Shown here in pieces: positions 44,101-56,100 of a stretch of 64,000 nucleotides of DNA. The DNA is from Lepas anatifera (taxonomy: Eukaryota > Arthropoda > Thecostraca > Lepadidae): the NCBI GenBank assembly GCA_034440635.1, contig JAOTON010000046.1:744001-808000 (forward strand), read 5' to 3'. The notes below the pieces were generated by a model. It had not been told where the DNA came from. It ran no database searches and saw only the letters and a list, made by a program, of their open reading frames with translations. The stretch's first letter is position 1; every line of letters begins with the position of its first letter. The position numbers and the translations under genes were made by a program.

Positions 44101-47100
44101 GACCTATCCACCAGCGTTCGCGTTTTTCGGTATCCCGCATAGTAGCCGAGTTCGAGGGGGTGTTTGGAAATTCCCCTACCAGGGCGAAGGTGCCTCGGAG
44201 GCCCACCGGCGTGGGTGTTAAAGCTATCCACAGGTCCGATATATGGCCCGCGACGCTCATGTGAGGACTTGGCTTCTGTCTGCGCTGCGGCCGGGGGAGA
44301 CCTGAGCAGGCTACGCGCCGCAGAATGCGATGACGCTATCCCGTAAAGGTGCCGGGAAATGAAAACTTCCGCCTTGTACATAGTGTGATTGCGTCGTATG
44401 AATTATGGCTACCAACATTTATATGTTACCGAAAAAGGAAAACAAAAATAGGTAAAACAAGTTAGGCTTGAGCGAGGGCAGACCCTCTTTAGAACTTACC
44501 GAAGGGACGCGGGCCGAGCCGACCGTGCGCGCTAAGTGACAACACCGTCCAGGCCCCCGCCGCTATTTTGGAATTTCCAGCTGCTCCGTAATTTGGTTAA
44601 TTTGTGTGTATTTTGGGTGTCACTGCAACAGTGACCTACTGCCGTAAAAGTTGTCAGCCGCTGATTCAAAAGTGAGAGTGCTTGTGATTCTTCAACCTCT
44701 TGCTGACAAGAAACTGTTCCTTTAAAACAAACCTCCTCGAACTTGGGCTGCTTGTTGCCTTCCACTCATTGGCTGCAACACTGACATTTTCGAATATGGT
44801 TCAAATTAGGAAACGTTCGTGAAAAAGTGGGGACTGTTCCCCCTTTCACGCGTATTCCTGCTGCTAATGCTAATGTTGACATCGGTGAGATAATGGTGAG
44901 CAATTGTTCACACCGCATGTATCTTGTGGGCTTACTGTCGTCGATGCGCAGTTATTGGCGCTGGCTTTCCTCGCCACGGAGCGGGTTCAGCCGAGCTCGC
45001 CTTCTGATCCACATTCTGCAAGACCTATGTGATTCCTTGCTTACAACTAGTAAAATGCCAGTAACTTGGTGGAGCCTGTAGACGTGACGGTTGAGGCGTC
45101 GAAACCTTAATGTGATCAGGTGGCCTTCTATCCAACATTCTATCCGTCTGGCCATTGATGGTGAAGATGTTTTTAATTTCCCATGGATCATCATGCCCAC
45201 TGACGAGAGGTGTCATGGAAGTAACTCACAGCTGCACTGTGACGTGACCCTTCAAATAGCATGAGGCGCTTCCTCAGTTCACGCTAAGATCCCTGCTGCC
45301 TTCCCATGTTATCACACACTGAGACCATGTCGCTTCGTCTGCTGTAACCTCGACTATTCACTCTTGTGAATGTCCGCACGTGGGGCTCATTTATGTTGTT
45401 CGTATCGTAATTGCTGACGGCAGCCCCCCCTTCAAGCCTGTTCAAGTAGCAATGTCCCTCACTGCTTAGTTGCTTGCGCGTTGGAACACTGAGGTTTCTC
45501 CTCCACAGGCGCTTTACAGCCTCAGCCTATAGGGAGGTTGATGCTTCTCGGGCGGTTTTAGCAACAAATTACCGTTTGGATTTCCTGGATGAAAGTGGCT
45601 CTGTTTGAAAGCTCGGGTTCTATTCTATAGCACGGGTTCTCGTTTTTTGATCCACAGTTTATTTCACAATTTTACAAAACTGGAGCCGACCTGGGATTCT
45701 GGGGCCTCGATGACAGTACCCTGCAGTCCGCTGCAATCGTCACGTGTACATACCCCAGCGGGGCACATGGGTGTATCATAACGTCAAACCTGTCTGCACT
45801 TTGTGCTGCCTCCTCTTCATGTGGTTTGTATTGGACTGCGTGTAACTCGTTGGTGTTGGCTTCCAGATTCGGTGGGAGAAGAACATCACACTAGGCGAGC
45901 CTCCTGGATTTCTACACTCATGGTGGTGGTAAGTACTCCCTCATCTGACCGCTCAGATAGAAATGTCCAGAAAGTGATTGAAGTGCGAACGGAAACTGGT
46001 CCTGATTTGCCCATTGCGTGTCTTCCGTGCCCCCCGAGTGGTTACTTCACAAGTGTTTTGTCTTGACACCACGCATTTGTTGATACGTGATGATCCACTT
46101 TTGGCTTGGGATTGCAGTCGGAAGACATTGCAACGACCAGCTGTGACTCGATATATAGGTTTCATACAGCACGTATGTACGGGGAAGTTGTGGTTTGGAA
46201 CAGCACAGTACGAGGTCATGCTGACACCGTACCTGGAGTGTGCGGTCGCAAATAGAGCAGCGTGGCACCTGGAGTGGCGTTACTGAACGTCGCGGCTCCA
46301 TTGATGCGATGGGACGCGGGACAGAAGACCAGTGTTGACCAGAGTGAAGACCAGAAGAAGAAAGTGTTGGGGAGATGGGTCAGGGTAGTGGCGTGGGACA
46401 GTGATGCAGAGATGGGTCATGGCAGTGACGGCTGGGACAGTGTTGGGGAGATGGAGTCAGTGTATTGGCGGTTGGAACAACGTGTTGGGGAGATGGCTCA
46501 CCGTATGTGACGGCTGGAACAGCGGAGAAGTGGATGAGTGCGGTGGGACAGTGTGAGAGATGGGTCAGTGCAGTGGCGGCTGGGACAGTGATGGAGAGAT
46601 GGGTCAGTACAGTGGCGGCTGGGACAGTGGTGGGGAGATGGGTCAGTGTACAGTGGCGGCTGGGACAGTGGTGGGGAGATGGGTCAGTGTAGTGGCGGCT
46701 GGGACAGTGTTGGGGAGATGGGTCAGTGTAGTGGCGGCTGGGACAGTGCTGGGGAGATGGGTCACTACAGTGGCGGCTGGGACAGTAGTGGAGATATGGG
46801 TCAGTGTAGTGGCAGTTGGGACAGTGTTGGGGAGATGGGTCAGTGTAGTGGAGGCTGGGACAGTGTTGGGGAGATGGGTCAGTGTAGTGGCGGCTGGGAC
46901 AGTGATGCAGAGATGGGTCAGTGTAGTGGCGGTTGGGACAGTGTTGGGGAGATGGGTCAGTGTAGTGGCGGCTGGGACAGTGTTGGGGAGATGGGTCACT
47001 ACAGTGGCGGCTGGGACAGTGCTGGGGAGATGGGTCAGTGTAGTGGCGGTTGGGACAGTGTTGGGGAGATGGGTCAGTGTAGTGGCGGCTGGGACAGTAT

Positions 47101-50100
47101 TGGAGAGATGGGTCACTACAGTGGCGGCTGGGACAGTGCTGGGGAGATGGGTCAGTGCAGTGGCGGCTGGGACAGTGGTGGAGATATGGGTCAGTGTAGT
47201 GGCGGTTGGGACAGTGTTGGGGAGATGGGTCAGTGTAGTGGCGGCTGGGACAGTGTTGGGGAGATGGGTCAGTGAAGTGGCGGCTGGGACAGTGTTGGGG
47301 AGATGGGTCAGTGTAGTGGCGGCTGGGACAGTGCTGGGGAGATGGGTCACTACAGTGGCGGCTGGGACAGTAGTGGAGATATGGGTCAGTGTAGTGGCAG
47401 TTGGGACAGTGTTGGGGAGATGGGTCAGTGTAGTGGCGGCTGGGACAGTGTTGGGGAGATGGGTCAGTGTAGTGGCGGCTGGGACAGTGCTGGGGAGATG
47501 GGTCACTACAGTGGCGGCTGGGACAGTGTTGGGGAGATGGGTCAGTGAAGTGGCGGCTGGGACAGTGGTGGAGATATGGGTCAGTGTAGTGGCGGCTGGG
47601 ACAGTGTTGGGGAGATGGGTCAGTGTAGTGGCGGCTGGGACAGTGTTGGGGAGATGGGTCAGTGAAGTGGCGGCTGGGACAGTGCTGGGGAGATGGGTCA
47701 GTGCAGTGGCGGCTGGGACAGTGGTGGAGATATGGGTCAGTGTAGTGGCGGCTGGGACAGTGTTGGGGAGATGGGTCAGTGTAGTGGCGGCTGGGACAGT
47801 GTTGGGGAGATGGGTCACTACAGTGGCGGCTGGGACAGTGTTGGGGAGATGGGTCAGTGTAGTGGCGGCTGGGACAGTGTTGGGGAGATGGGTCACTACA
47901 GTGGCGGCTGGGACAGTGGTGAGATGGGTCAGCGCAGTGGCGGCTGGGACAGTGTTGGGGAGATGGGTCACTACAGTGGCGGCTGGGACAGTGTTGGGGA
48001 GATGGGTCAGTGTAGTGGCGGCTGGGACAGTGTTGGGGAGATGGGTCACTACAGTGGCGGCTGGGACAGTGCTGGGGAGATGGGTCAGTGCAGTGGCGGC
48101 TGGGACAGTGTTGGGGAGATGGGTCACTACAGTGGCGGCTGGGACAGTGTTGGGGAGATGGGTCAGTGTAGTGGCGGCTGGGACAGTGGTGGAGATATGG
48201 GTCAGTGTAGTGGCGGTTGGGACAGTGTTGGGGAGATGGGTCAGTGTAGTGGCGGCTGGGACAGTGTTGGGGAGATGGGTCAGTGTAGTGGCGGCTGGGA
48301 CAGTGTTGGGGAGATGGGTCAGTGTAGTGGCGGCTGGGACAGTGTTGGGGAGATGGGTCAGCGTAGTGGCGGCTGGGACAGTGTTGCAGAGATGGGTCAG
48401 CGTAGTGGCGGCTGGGACAGTGTTGGGGAGATGGGTCAGCGTAGTGGCGGCTGGGACAGTGTTGGGAGCTGGCCAGCGTAGTGGCGGCTGGGACAGTGAC
48501 GGAGAAATGGGCCAGCGTAGTGGCGGGTTGGGACAGTGATGCCGAGATGGGTCATTCTGGTGGCGGCTGGGACAGCGGTGGAGAGATGAGTCAGTGCAGT
48601 GGCGGCTGGGACAGTGGTGGAGAGATGGGTTAGTGTAGTGTTGGAGAGATGGGTCAGGGTAGTGACTTGGGGACAGTGCAGGGAGGACTAGGTCAGTGGC
48701 AGATGCAGTAGGGGAAAGCAAAGGCATTATAGGACTGTACATTATACATGTGGGGCTGAAGGATGGAATAAAAGGACATGAGAATATATTTTTATGACGA
48801 CGCTCCATATGCATCGCCATATTCCTTTCGGAGTGATTGGCTCTGGTATGAGCGCTGATGGATTGACAGTGGTCCCTGTCCTTTTTTGTCGGCCTTTTGG
48901 GCCGAATTAGGCACTGGGGACTCTGAGCAACTGCCGCAGACATAACGCTCTCTGGGGAAACCGAGCTCCAAGAATTATCGCGCGCATCGAGCCCCGAAGA
49001 GGACTGCAGCACTCCCATGGAGTGCCATGCCTCGAGCAGAGCTACAAGAATGTGTTTTGGGGAACCAGTGGGCTGCGCCACTGAACAGTCGACTGAATAC
49101 GCTTTGAAGCTCTCGTCGCAAGTCTTCGGCAGTGCTATTTTATTTCCCAGGAACACCCAGGTGGTACAATGAGAGTTGCGAGACATGGCTGACGGGATAT
49201 GACGGCAAGGGAATTGGTGACCTCCTTTGGGACTTCGATGATAGTGGCATATGGGCGCTGCTCGTCTTCTGGAATGCGAGCTGGACATTTTTGAAGCCTG
49301 TCCTTGAAAATTTGAACCTCGCCTGTGTTCATTTTTCGGCTACCGCTGCCTTACAAGGCACGAGGTCTTCAGGTAATAGCTTCACAGTTGTGGAGGAATA
49401 ACGTCTGGGTTCTACTATTAGTACGACAAAAGTAGAGACGCCTGACTTTGCACGGTGTGTCATGTCGCGGGTTGTGGCAAACCAGGAAACGCTGCTTGAT
49501 GGGATGGTGATGCCACTCGATACGTACCTAGTGCTGTTCATCGCGGAATTTTAATTCGCGATTCCGCGATACTGCGATCGTGGACAACCCAAAATCGATC
49601 GCAAAATTTACATTAAATTACATGAAATTACGATGCGATCGTGATCGCGGACTTCTACCTTTAATTCCGCGATTTTTAGTCCGCGATCGAACATTTTGAC
49701 TAAACAAGTGACAAAAATATGATACATGCGACATCATTCAGTGTCTGAAAAATGTTCCGGTATGATTTTTTAAAAGAATTTTCCCAAAAATCCCTAGAAG
49801 CCAAGTTCGAGGGTTCAATTGCTCCCCCCCGCCTCTATCCCGTCTCATACTCCTTCCCTCATATTCCTCAGACCCCCAGTCAGCAGCGGGTTAACTAGTC
49901 CATGGGCTAATGCTTTACTGCTTGAAAGCAAAAACTTCCCCTATCGAGTACCGAACGCGGAAATCAAAATCGTGGAATATTGATTCATAATTGAATAAAT
50001 ATTCTGCGGTCGCGGAATCGCAATCGCGGACCGACAATTTTATCGATCGCGGAATAGCGATAGCGGACCACCTATTTTTCAATTGCGTGAACAGCACTTC

Positions 50101-53100
50101 AAGTACCCCAGAACAGTTTTGAACCAATAGAATTACCCTGTCTGAAGTATTGAAGAGGTGTTGTCAGGTTATAGTATTTCCGAACACACCCATTATCGAT
50201 CCCTTTCGATTAGCAGGCTGCCTCGGGTTTCGATAAGAGTTATCGACCACGCTATCTGTCAAATAAATCACCAATTTTGAGGTAAAGGTGGAAGGCGCAA
50301 AATGTGTAATTGTACAGTACCACTTATGAGAAAAATAACAATATATTAACACATAAGAAAGTATCTCCGTTTCAACAGCAACCTCACATAATTTTTATTT
50401 CAGTAATTCGATTAGAGGCTTATTGTGCACATGTGTCGGCATGCGTAAAACTCATTGATATTTTCTCTTTTGATTGATCGGATTGAACCAACGTCTTGTG
50501 TTTTCCATGCATTATTCCAGATTCGTCCTTGTTTATTTTTACCTGTTTTCCAGACAATGTGTTCGTTTTCCAACACTGCAAAAGCCTTGGGAGCCGCGAA
50601 CGCTGGACTTCTGAAGACCGATCGACCAGTCACGGATCACTTATTGCTAACCAAACTCATTTGCTAACCGATCGCTTATTGCTAACCTGTGGCAGCATTG
50701 TTGTCAAGGCATTAGGCCTCTAAGTAATTACGCGTTCTTCCCGATAGCCTTGATGCGGTCATTTCAATATCCCGCCACCACCCGTAAAAATTTTCGAGTC
50801 CGATACTCGATTATGCCCTGGAATTTCACGTCAGGTCAGTGACGAAAACTGGACTGGTGTGGTGGGTAGTGTGATCAGGAACCTGACTTTCAGTGGGCTT
50901 GGACAACCAGTGGGTTTTAGATTCAGTAGCGGCAACTGTGATGTGGCTATCATTATGTGTGTGATACAATTTATGGATGCGTCACAACTGGCGGATAAAC
51001 TTTAGCGACGGTGACGGCGCTGGCCTTTGAGCGGTACCTAATACTGGATGTGTCTGATGGCGAGGTGAGTGGCGAAGCGGTGGACTCGAACTCCGCTCGC
51101 CCGCCAATACCGTGCATCGGTATGGCTCGCTGGCTGAGTCTCCATCGGGGAACACTCCTGCTGGGCTGCCGGAGCCGTGACCGTGTCTCCGGTGACCGCG
51201 TGTTCCTGCGACGCCGTCCGGTGCGGTTTCCTTCCTGACGTCGTCCGATGCGGTGTCCTCCGACGCCGTCCGGTGCGGTTTCCTTCCTGACGTCGTCCGG
51301 TGCGGTGTCCTCTGACGCCGTCCGGTGCGGTGTCCTCTGACGCCGTCCGGTGCGGTGTCCTCTGACGCCGTCCGGTGCGGTGTCCTCTGACGCCGTCCGA
51401 TGCGGTGTCCTCTGACGTCGTCCGATGCGGTGTCCTCTGACGCCGTCCGATGCGGTGTCCTCTGACGCCGTCCGATGCGGTGTCCTCTGACGCCGTCCGG
51501 TGCGGTGTCCTCTGACGTCGTCCGGTGCGGTGTCCTCTGACGCCGTCCGATGCGGTGTCCTCCGATGCCGTCCGGTGCGGTGTCCTCTGACGCCGTCCGA
51601 TGCGGTGTCCTCTGACGTCGTCCGATGCGGTGTCCTCTGACGCCGTCCGATGCGGTGTCCTCTGACGCCGTCCGGTGCGGTGTCCTCTGACGTCGTCCGA
51701 TGCGGTGTCCTCCCTGACACCGTCCGGTGCCGTGTCGTCTCTGACGCCCACCTCCGCCGTGGCCGCTGTCCGGCCGGGGGTCCGTTTACGAGCGGCGCGG
51801 CTGTGACGGCGGTGGCTGCAGGCCGCCCCCTGCCGGGCCGACCTGCAGCCGTCACAGCCGCGCCGCGCCGCGGCCGCTGCGCCTGTCGTCTCCTGCTGCA
51901 CCGCTGCGGCGTCCGGCGATCCCTGCTCTGCCACTGCTGGACGGGGTCCGAACCAAACTGCGCTCTCTCCACCTGTCTCCGGGCAGAGTTCGGGGGGGGG
52001 GGGGTTCGGAACACTGTTCTCACTGCGCCGAGGAAAACACTTTCGCATGGTGTGACACTGGTACTCTTTTACTGCGCCAGGTCCATGTCTAGTCGCTGCT
52101 TGGGAAGTGTGGGTCGTGATGAAAGGTCGGCAACTGGAGGGAGCCCTTTCCTCCCTCCTCCAGGTACTATGCTCAGTGGGGCCCCCTCGTTGACCGTGTT
52201 TTCAGTCAGTATGAACCGTGTTGTTCTGTGAGTTTGAACCGTGACGTTTGCGTTATAACCGGACCTGTTCTTTGTTTCGGTGTATTGTGGGTCCTTGCTG
52301 TTCTGTCAGTTTGAACCGTGATGTTTGCGTTGTAACCGAACCTGTTCTCTGTTTCAGTGTATTTTGGGACCTGTACTGTGCAGCTCCAGAGCGGAGAGAA
52401 ACATGCGATCACTCCAGTGAAGCCAAAGCCTTCCACGACTATGTGAGTATGCTGTTGCTAGTTTCAGGCAGTGACGAACGGGTGGAAGCATGTCTGGTGT
52501 ACCGGCCCGTGGGAGGCACGGCCCTCTTGCGCACTACCGAAACGTATGCTTTCGCAGCCTGTCGCGGTAGTTGGGCTTTGCTCATCAGTTTTGACTTTAT
52601 TTTAGAATAGGCGTGGAGTTGAAACGGAAAAATAGGCTCCCGGTAGAGACTGCTCTTTTGCCGGAATCGCAGCGCTGGAGCGCGTGGACACCATAAGGGA
52701 TCGCGATGCCATTTTGGAGAAAGAACACACGTTTGCTGTTCACGGACACTCAACCTTAAAAAAGCAAACGGATATCTTGGCCTCTTGATTCAGTTATTAA
52801 AAAGAAAAAAAAAGAACAAGGGGTGCTGGTTGCGGGGGAGGCATCCATTTGTACTCCTTAAGTCGAACGAGTGCAGTATAAGTAGCCTATGTGACTCCAT
52901 GCTAAGGCTCAACGTGGTAATATCTGTGGCTTTCTATCCCTCCGACATTTAAACATTTCAGTACACTTCAAGTCAACAACACTTGCCTTTGGTATACTAC
53001 AGCACGACATAATGCTTGCATTGATGTTCAGCATCGCTTACTTGTTTCTTCTTCAACGCTGTTGCAAGGAACCGTCGAGACAGGCCATTGCTAAACGTAC

Positions 53101-56100
53101 TTAGTATATGTAATTATAGTAATAGTATATAGTAATAGTATATGCTAATACTGTGAGAGATGGTCTCTTCGAGTACCAGGGGCGGCCTGTGACGATTTCA
53201 GAAGTCAGAACCAGGACTCAGGCAGATGTGGTTCACCAGACACCGCCAGCTTTCGGATATGCAGTAATACGATACCTGGGTTCGCTGCAGTGAATGCAGG
53301 ATGTTTGAAATGTCGAATCGCTGCACGCTGGCGAGGTCACGTGGTCTGCTAGTGGAAGTAGTGCAGGTTTTCCCTTAGTCTTTTTATATTTATTTGCTCA
53401 TATATTTGGGGTGACGGGATTTCCAGGTCGCTTTAGAGAAAGCTGAACTGCGGACATTTTGCACTTTTGACTAAGTTTAGGGTTCGCCGATATGCGAATG
53501 TAGATAGTTGGACCACATACGCGGATCCAGGGGGCGCAAAGGAGACTGGTGCCCCCCCTCAATCGACCCACGGCGCCCCCTGAAATGGTCACGGCGTCCT
53601 CCGGAAAGGTCGATGGCGCCCCCCTGAAATGTCGTTTCCCACTCCCCCAGGATGCGAAAATCGGCGCCCACCGATAGGATTTTGCGCCCACCTGAAAGGT
53701 TTTCCCGGTCAAAAGTGGCGCCCTCTGGTCCGGATAGCGCCTCCTCCCGGAAAGTGCCCCCTCCCGATTGGTAATCATGGATCCGCCTATGTTGGACGAC
53801 CGATACTGCCCCTACTCCAGGTTGAAATCTGCTGTTTAGATGGTTTCATTCCGCAGTATATGGCTTACAGCAGGTGTAAAATATGCAACGGAAACCTTGT
53901 GCATTCGCGTTGTAATCATCATAATACGCTGAACAAAGCTGAAATAAATCTTGTCTTTGATATTTTCCTATGGATTTGCTCTGCTCTGAGCTCGATAGGA
54001 CTCATGTTTGCTCCCGTTTCATTAGAAACATTACCCCCGAAAGATCACTTGGCACCCATCGGTATAGCGAGAGTCATGTTGGTTTTGGTAATTCGGGAGT
54101 TGACACGATTGTGTCGGTTCTGTCTTATCCCTGATTAATCATCTTCGGCCTTTTTCCAATCCATCGCTCTGCACATGACTTGACTTGTCCTGGACTAATT
54201 CAAACTCGATGCTTGAATCAAGTCTACATTTCCCGTTGCATTTCAGCAGTCAGAACCCAACCAGACAGAACCAGGAAGCCAAAGAGAGCACATGTCCTGG
54301 CCCAGATCAAGCCTTGGCTCCCTCACACTGGGTCCAGGCGCCCTCAGAAGTGCTCCTGGCGGAATACCTGAAACGAGTCTTTGCATCCTCCCCAAGATGC
54401 GGTGCCTTCGTGATGCGATTTGGCAGCGTCCTGATAGGTCTCTTCGCCAAAGAGCGGCGTTTGCCTGGTTATTGGACCTGCTGCCCAAGCCCTCTTCCAC
54501 CGTTCAGGCTGGAAATTTTGTATCCTCCAAGTCAGGAACCGTATTTAAGTATATCTTTGCGTCTAAATTTCTGGAGTGAGAAGCAGTTGTTAATTGAGTG
54601 AAATCGCAACCACCGAGTCTGCATTTTACCTTGGGGTGTAGAGGGGGAGGGGGAGGAGGTGACGTTTGCTTTCATTCATTAAGACAAGAGCCAGGATGTT
54701 AGGGTGGCTCGAGCTCAAGTTAAGTTCATGTAATTGGGCTTGGCATCTGAACACTCTACGAGGGTAGTATTGCGGCAGTTTGAAGTGGCGCCGTACTGTT
54801 AAACATTTCAAAATATGTGTAGTCGCTGGATATTATTTGCTATCACTTTGTTTGCCTCACCTTTCCATCCTCAAAAAGGCCAGTGTTTCTCACTCACCGG
54901 TTCCGATACTCAGTTCCAACTGTTGTTGTGTTTGCGTTCAGGTTCCAGGAAGTTGGCCCTGATCTGTCCTCCCACGTGCACCGTGTTTGCGAGGTGCCTC
55001 TGCTTGATGGTTCTGTCACGGGCTATTTTCTCAATGTCAACGCTCTTTGGCGACTGGGACGGAAGGGTGGGTGACGTTTTTTCCTCCTCGTGTTTCAGGG
55101 CTTCGTCAATGCGGGCGGGTACGGTGTCAACGGCATTGGCCACGTAAGTATCGCACCCTGCCCCGTTCGCGTGGTTTGTAGCATATGTAATGGCTTTATG
55201 AAGCGTCGCCAGTCTGCCGGTGTGAGAGTTGAGATCAGGGTGTCGTTGGCGGCCGGGACAACTGCCGTGTGCCTGGTCGCCACTGGGCTACGGGATCACG
55301 ACAGCGGAGGCAGCCGCCTCGTCGCCGCACCATATCCGTGGCTCATGGCTGCCTTCTCCGCCGATCGGTTGTTTGCGAGTCCATGAGTAGCAATGGCTGC
55401 CATCGCCGCGTTCCCTTCATCGACTGCGTTCAGCTCCCCGACCGACCTGCCTCGGAGGCGGCGTGCCATCCCTCTAACTCGTGCATCGGGAGGTGACGGT
55501 GCCACGGGCCGGGGGGTGGTGGTGGGGCTCGCGGAGCGGCCGGCTTTTTCGATACCACTTGCGGTTGTCGCTTGCATTAGTGATGGCACCCATCCCGCGG
55601 CGCTCTGTTCCGCCTGCTGAAGGACCGCGGCGCCGTGACGACGCCGGCGGCACGCTCCCGGTCAACGCTGCCCCTCCGCCGCCTTTGTACACCATTCACC
55701 CGGGCGGCTGCCCGGCCGTTCTCTCGCTTGTTAGGCTATTCAAGGGTACCAAGCATGCCAAATAGGCCGGATAACTCAAATCTAGACTGTGGCGGGGGCA
55801 TAGGCGGATCCAGGGGGAGGGGTCAAGGGGACACTTGCCCCTCATCAACCCTCGGCGCCCCCTGAAATGGTCACGGCGCCCCTTTGAAGACCGATGGCCC
55901 CCCTGAAGTGTCGCGTTCCACTTGCCCTCCAGGATGCACGTATCGGCGCCCACATGATAGGATTTGGCGCCCACCTGATAGGTTTTTCCGCCCATAAGTG
56001 ACGCCCTCCCGGCCCTGGTCCGGATGGCGCCCCCCCGGCCATGTGCACCCCTCGCCGATAGGTAATCCTGGGTCCACCTATGGTTGGGTGGTGATATGAG

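Larger units (their letters stand above)
30202..45866 (+). other. Ssdp intron 2 (15.7 kb)
   Basis: Contains hairpins (31349-31385, 32428-32456), SINEs (about 31410-31590, 32066-32240, 40358-40690, and 43110-43300 minus), a GC-rich stretch (about 33540-34100), hAT-like MITEs (34473-34725, 40778-41109), TTAA-type elements (35830-36453, 37177-37450, 43415-43962, 43963-44221) and interspersed copies (38080-38750, 40005-40190). The stretches 30202-31340, 34740-35820, 38750-40000, 41110-43000 and 44230-45860 show no gene or repeat I can name. Confidence 0.7.
45929..52357 (+). other. Ssdp intron 3 (6.4 kb)
   Basis: Dominated by the 39-bp minisatellite (46376-48690) and the 25-bp minisatellite (51210-51740), with a hAT-like MITE (49529-50099), a long hairpin (51792-51866) and a tandem acceptor duplication at its 3' end. 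48690-49520 and 50110-51200 contain nothing I recognise. Confidence 0.8.

Noticed and set aside
46376..48690. CRISPR array
   Set aside because: Units are contiguous near-identical minisatellite copies without unique spacers, in a eukaryotic intron.
46643..49288. Very long ORFs over the 39-bp array (659 codons plus, 881 codons minus)
   Set aside because: They are a by-product of a stop-free repeat whose period is a multiple of three, open in several frames on both strands, inside an Ssdp intron, with no domain and no splice context.
50971..52048. Minus-strand ORFs of 350 and 336 codons
   Set aside because: Two overlapping frames are both open because the 25-bp repeat lacks stops on that strand; the Arg/Thr/Gly periodic protein is an artefact.
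54185..54601. 138-codon ORF in Ssdp intron 4
   Set aside because: Overlapped by another open plus-strand frame of similar length, no recognisable motif, no splice context fitting Ssdp.
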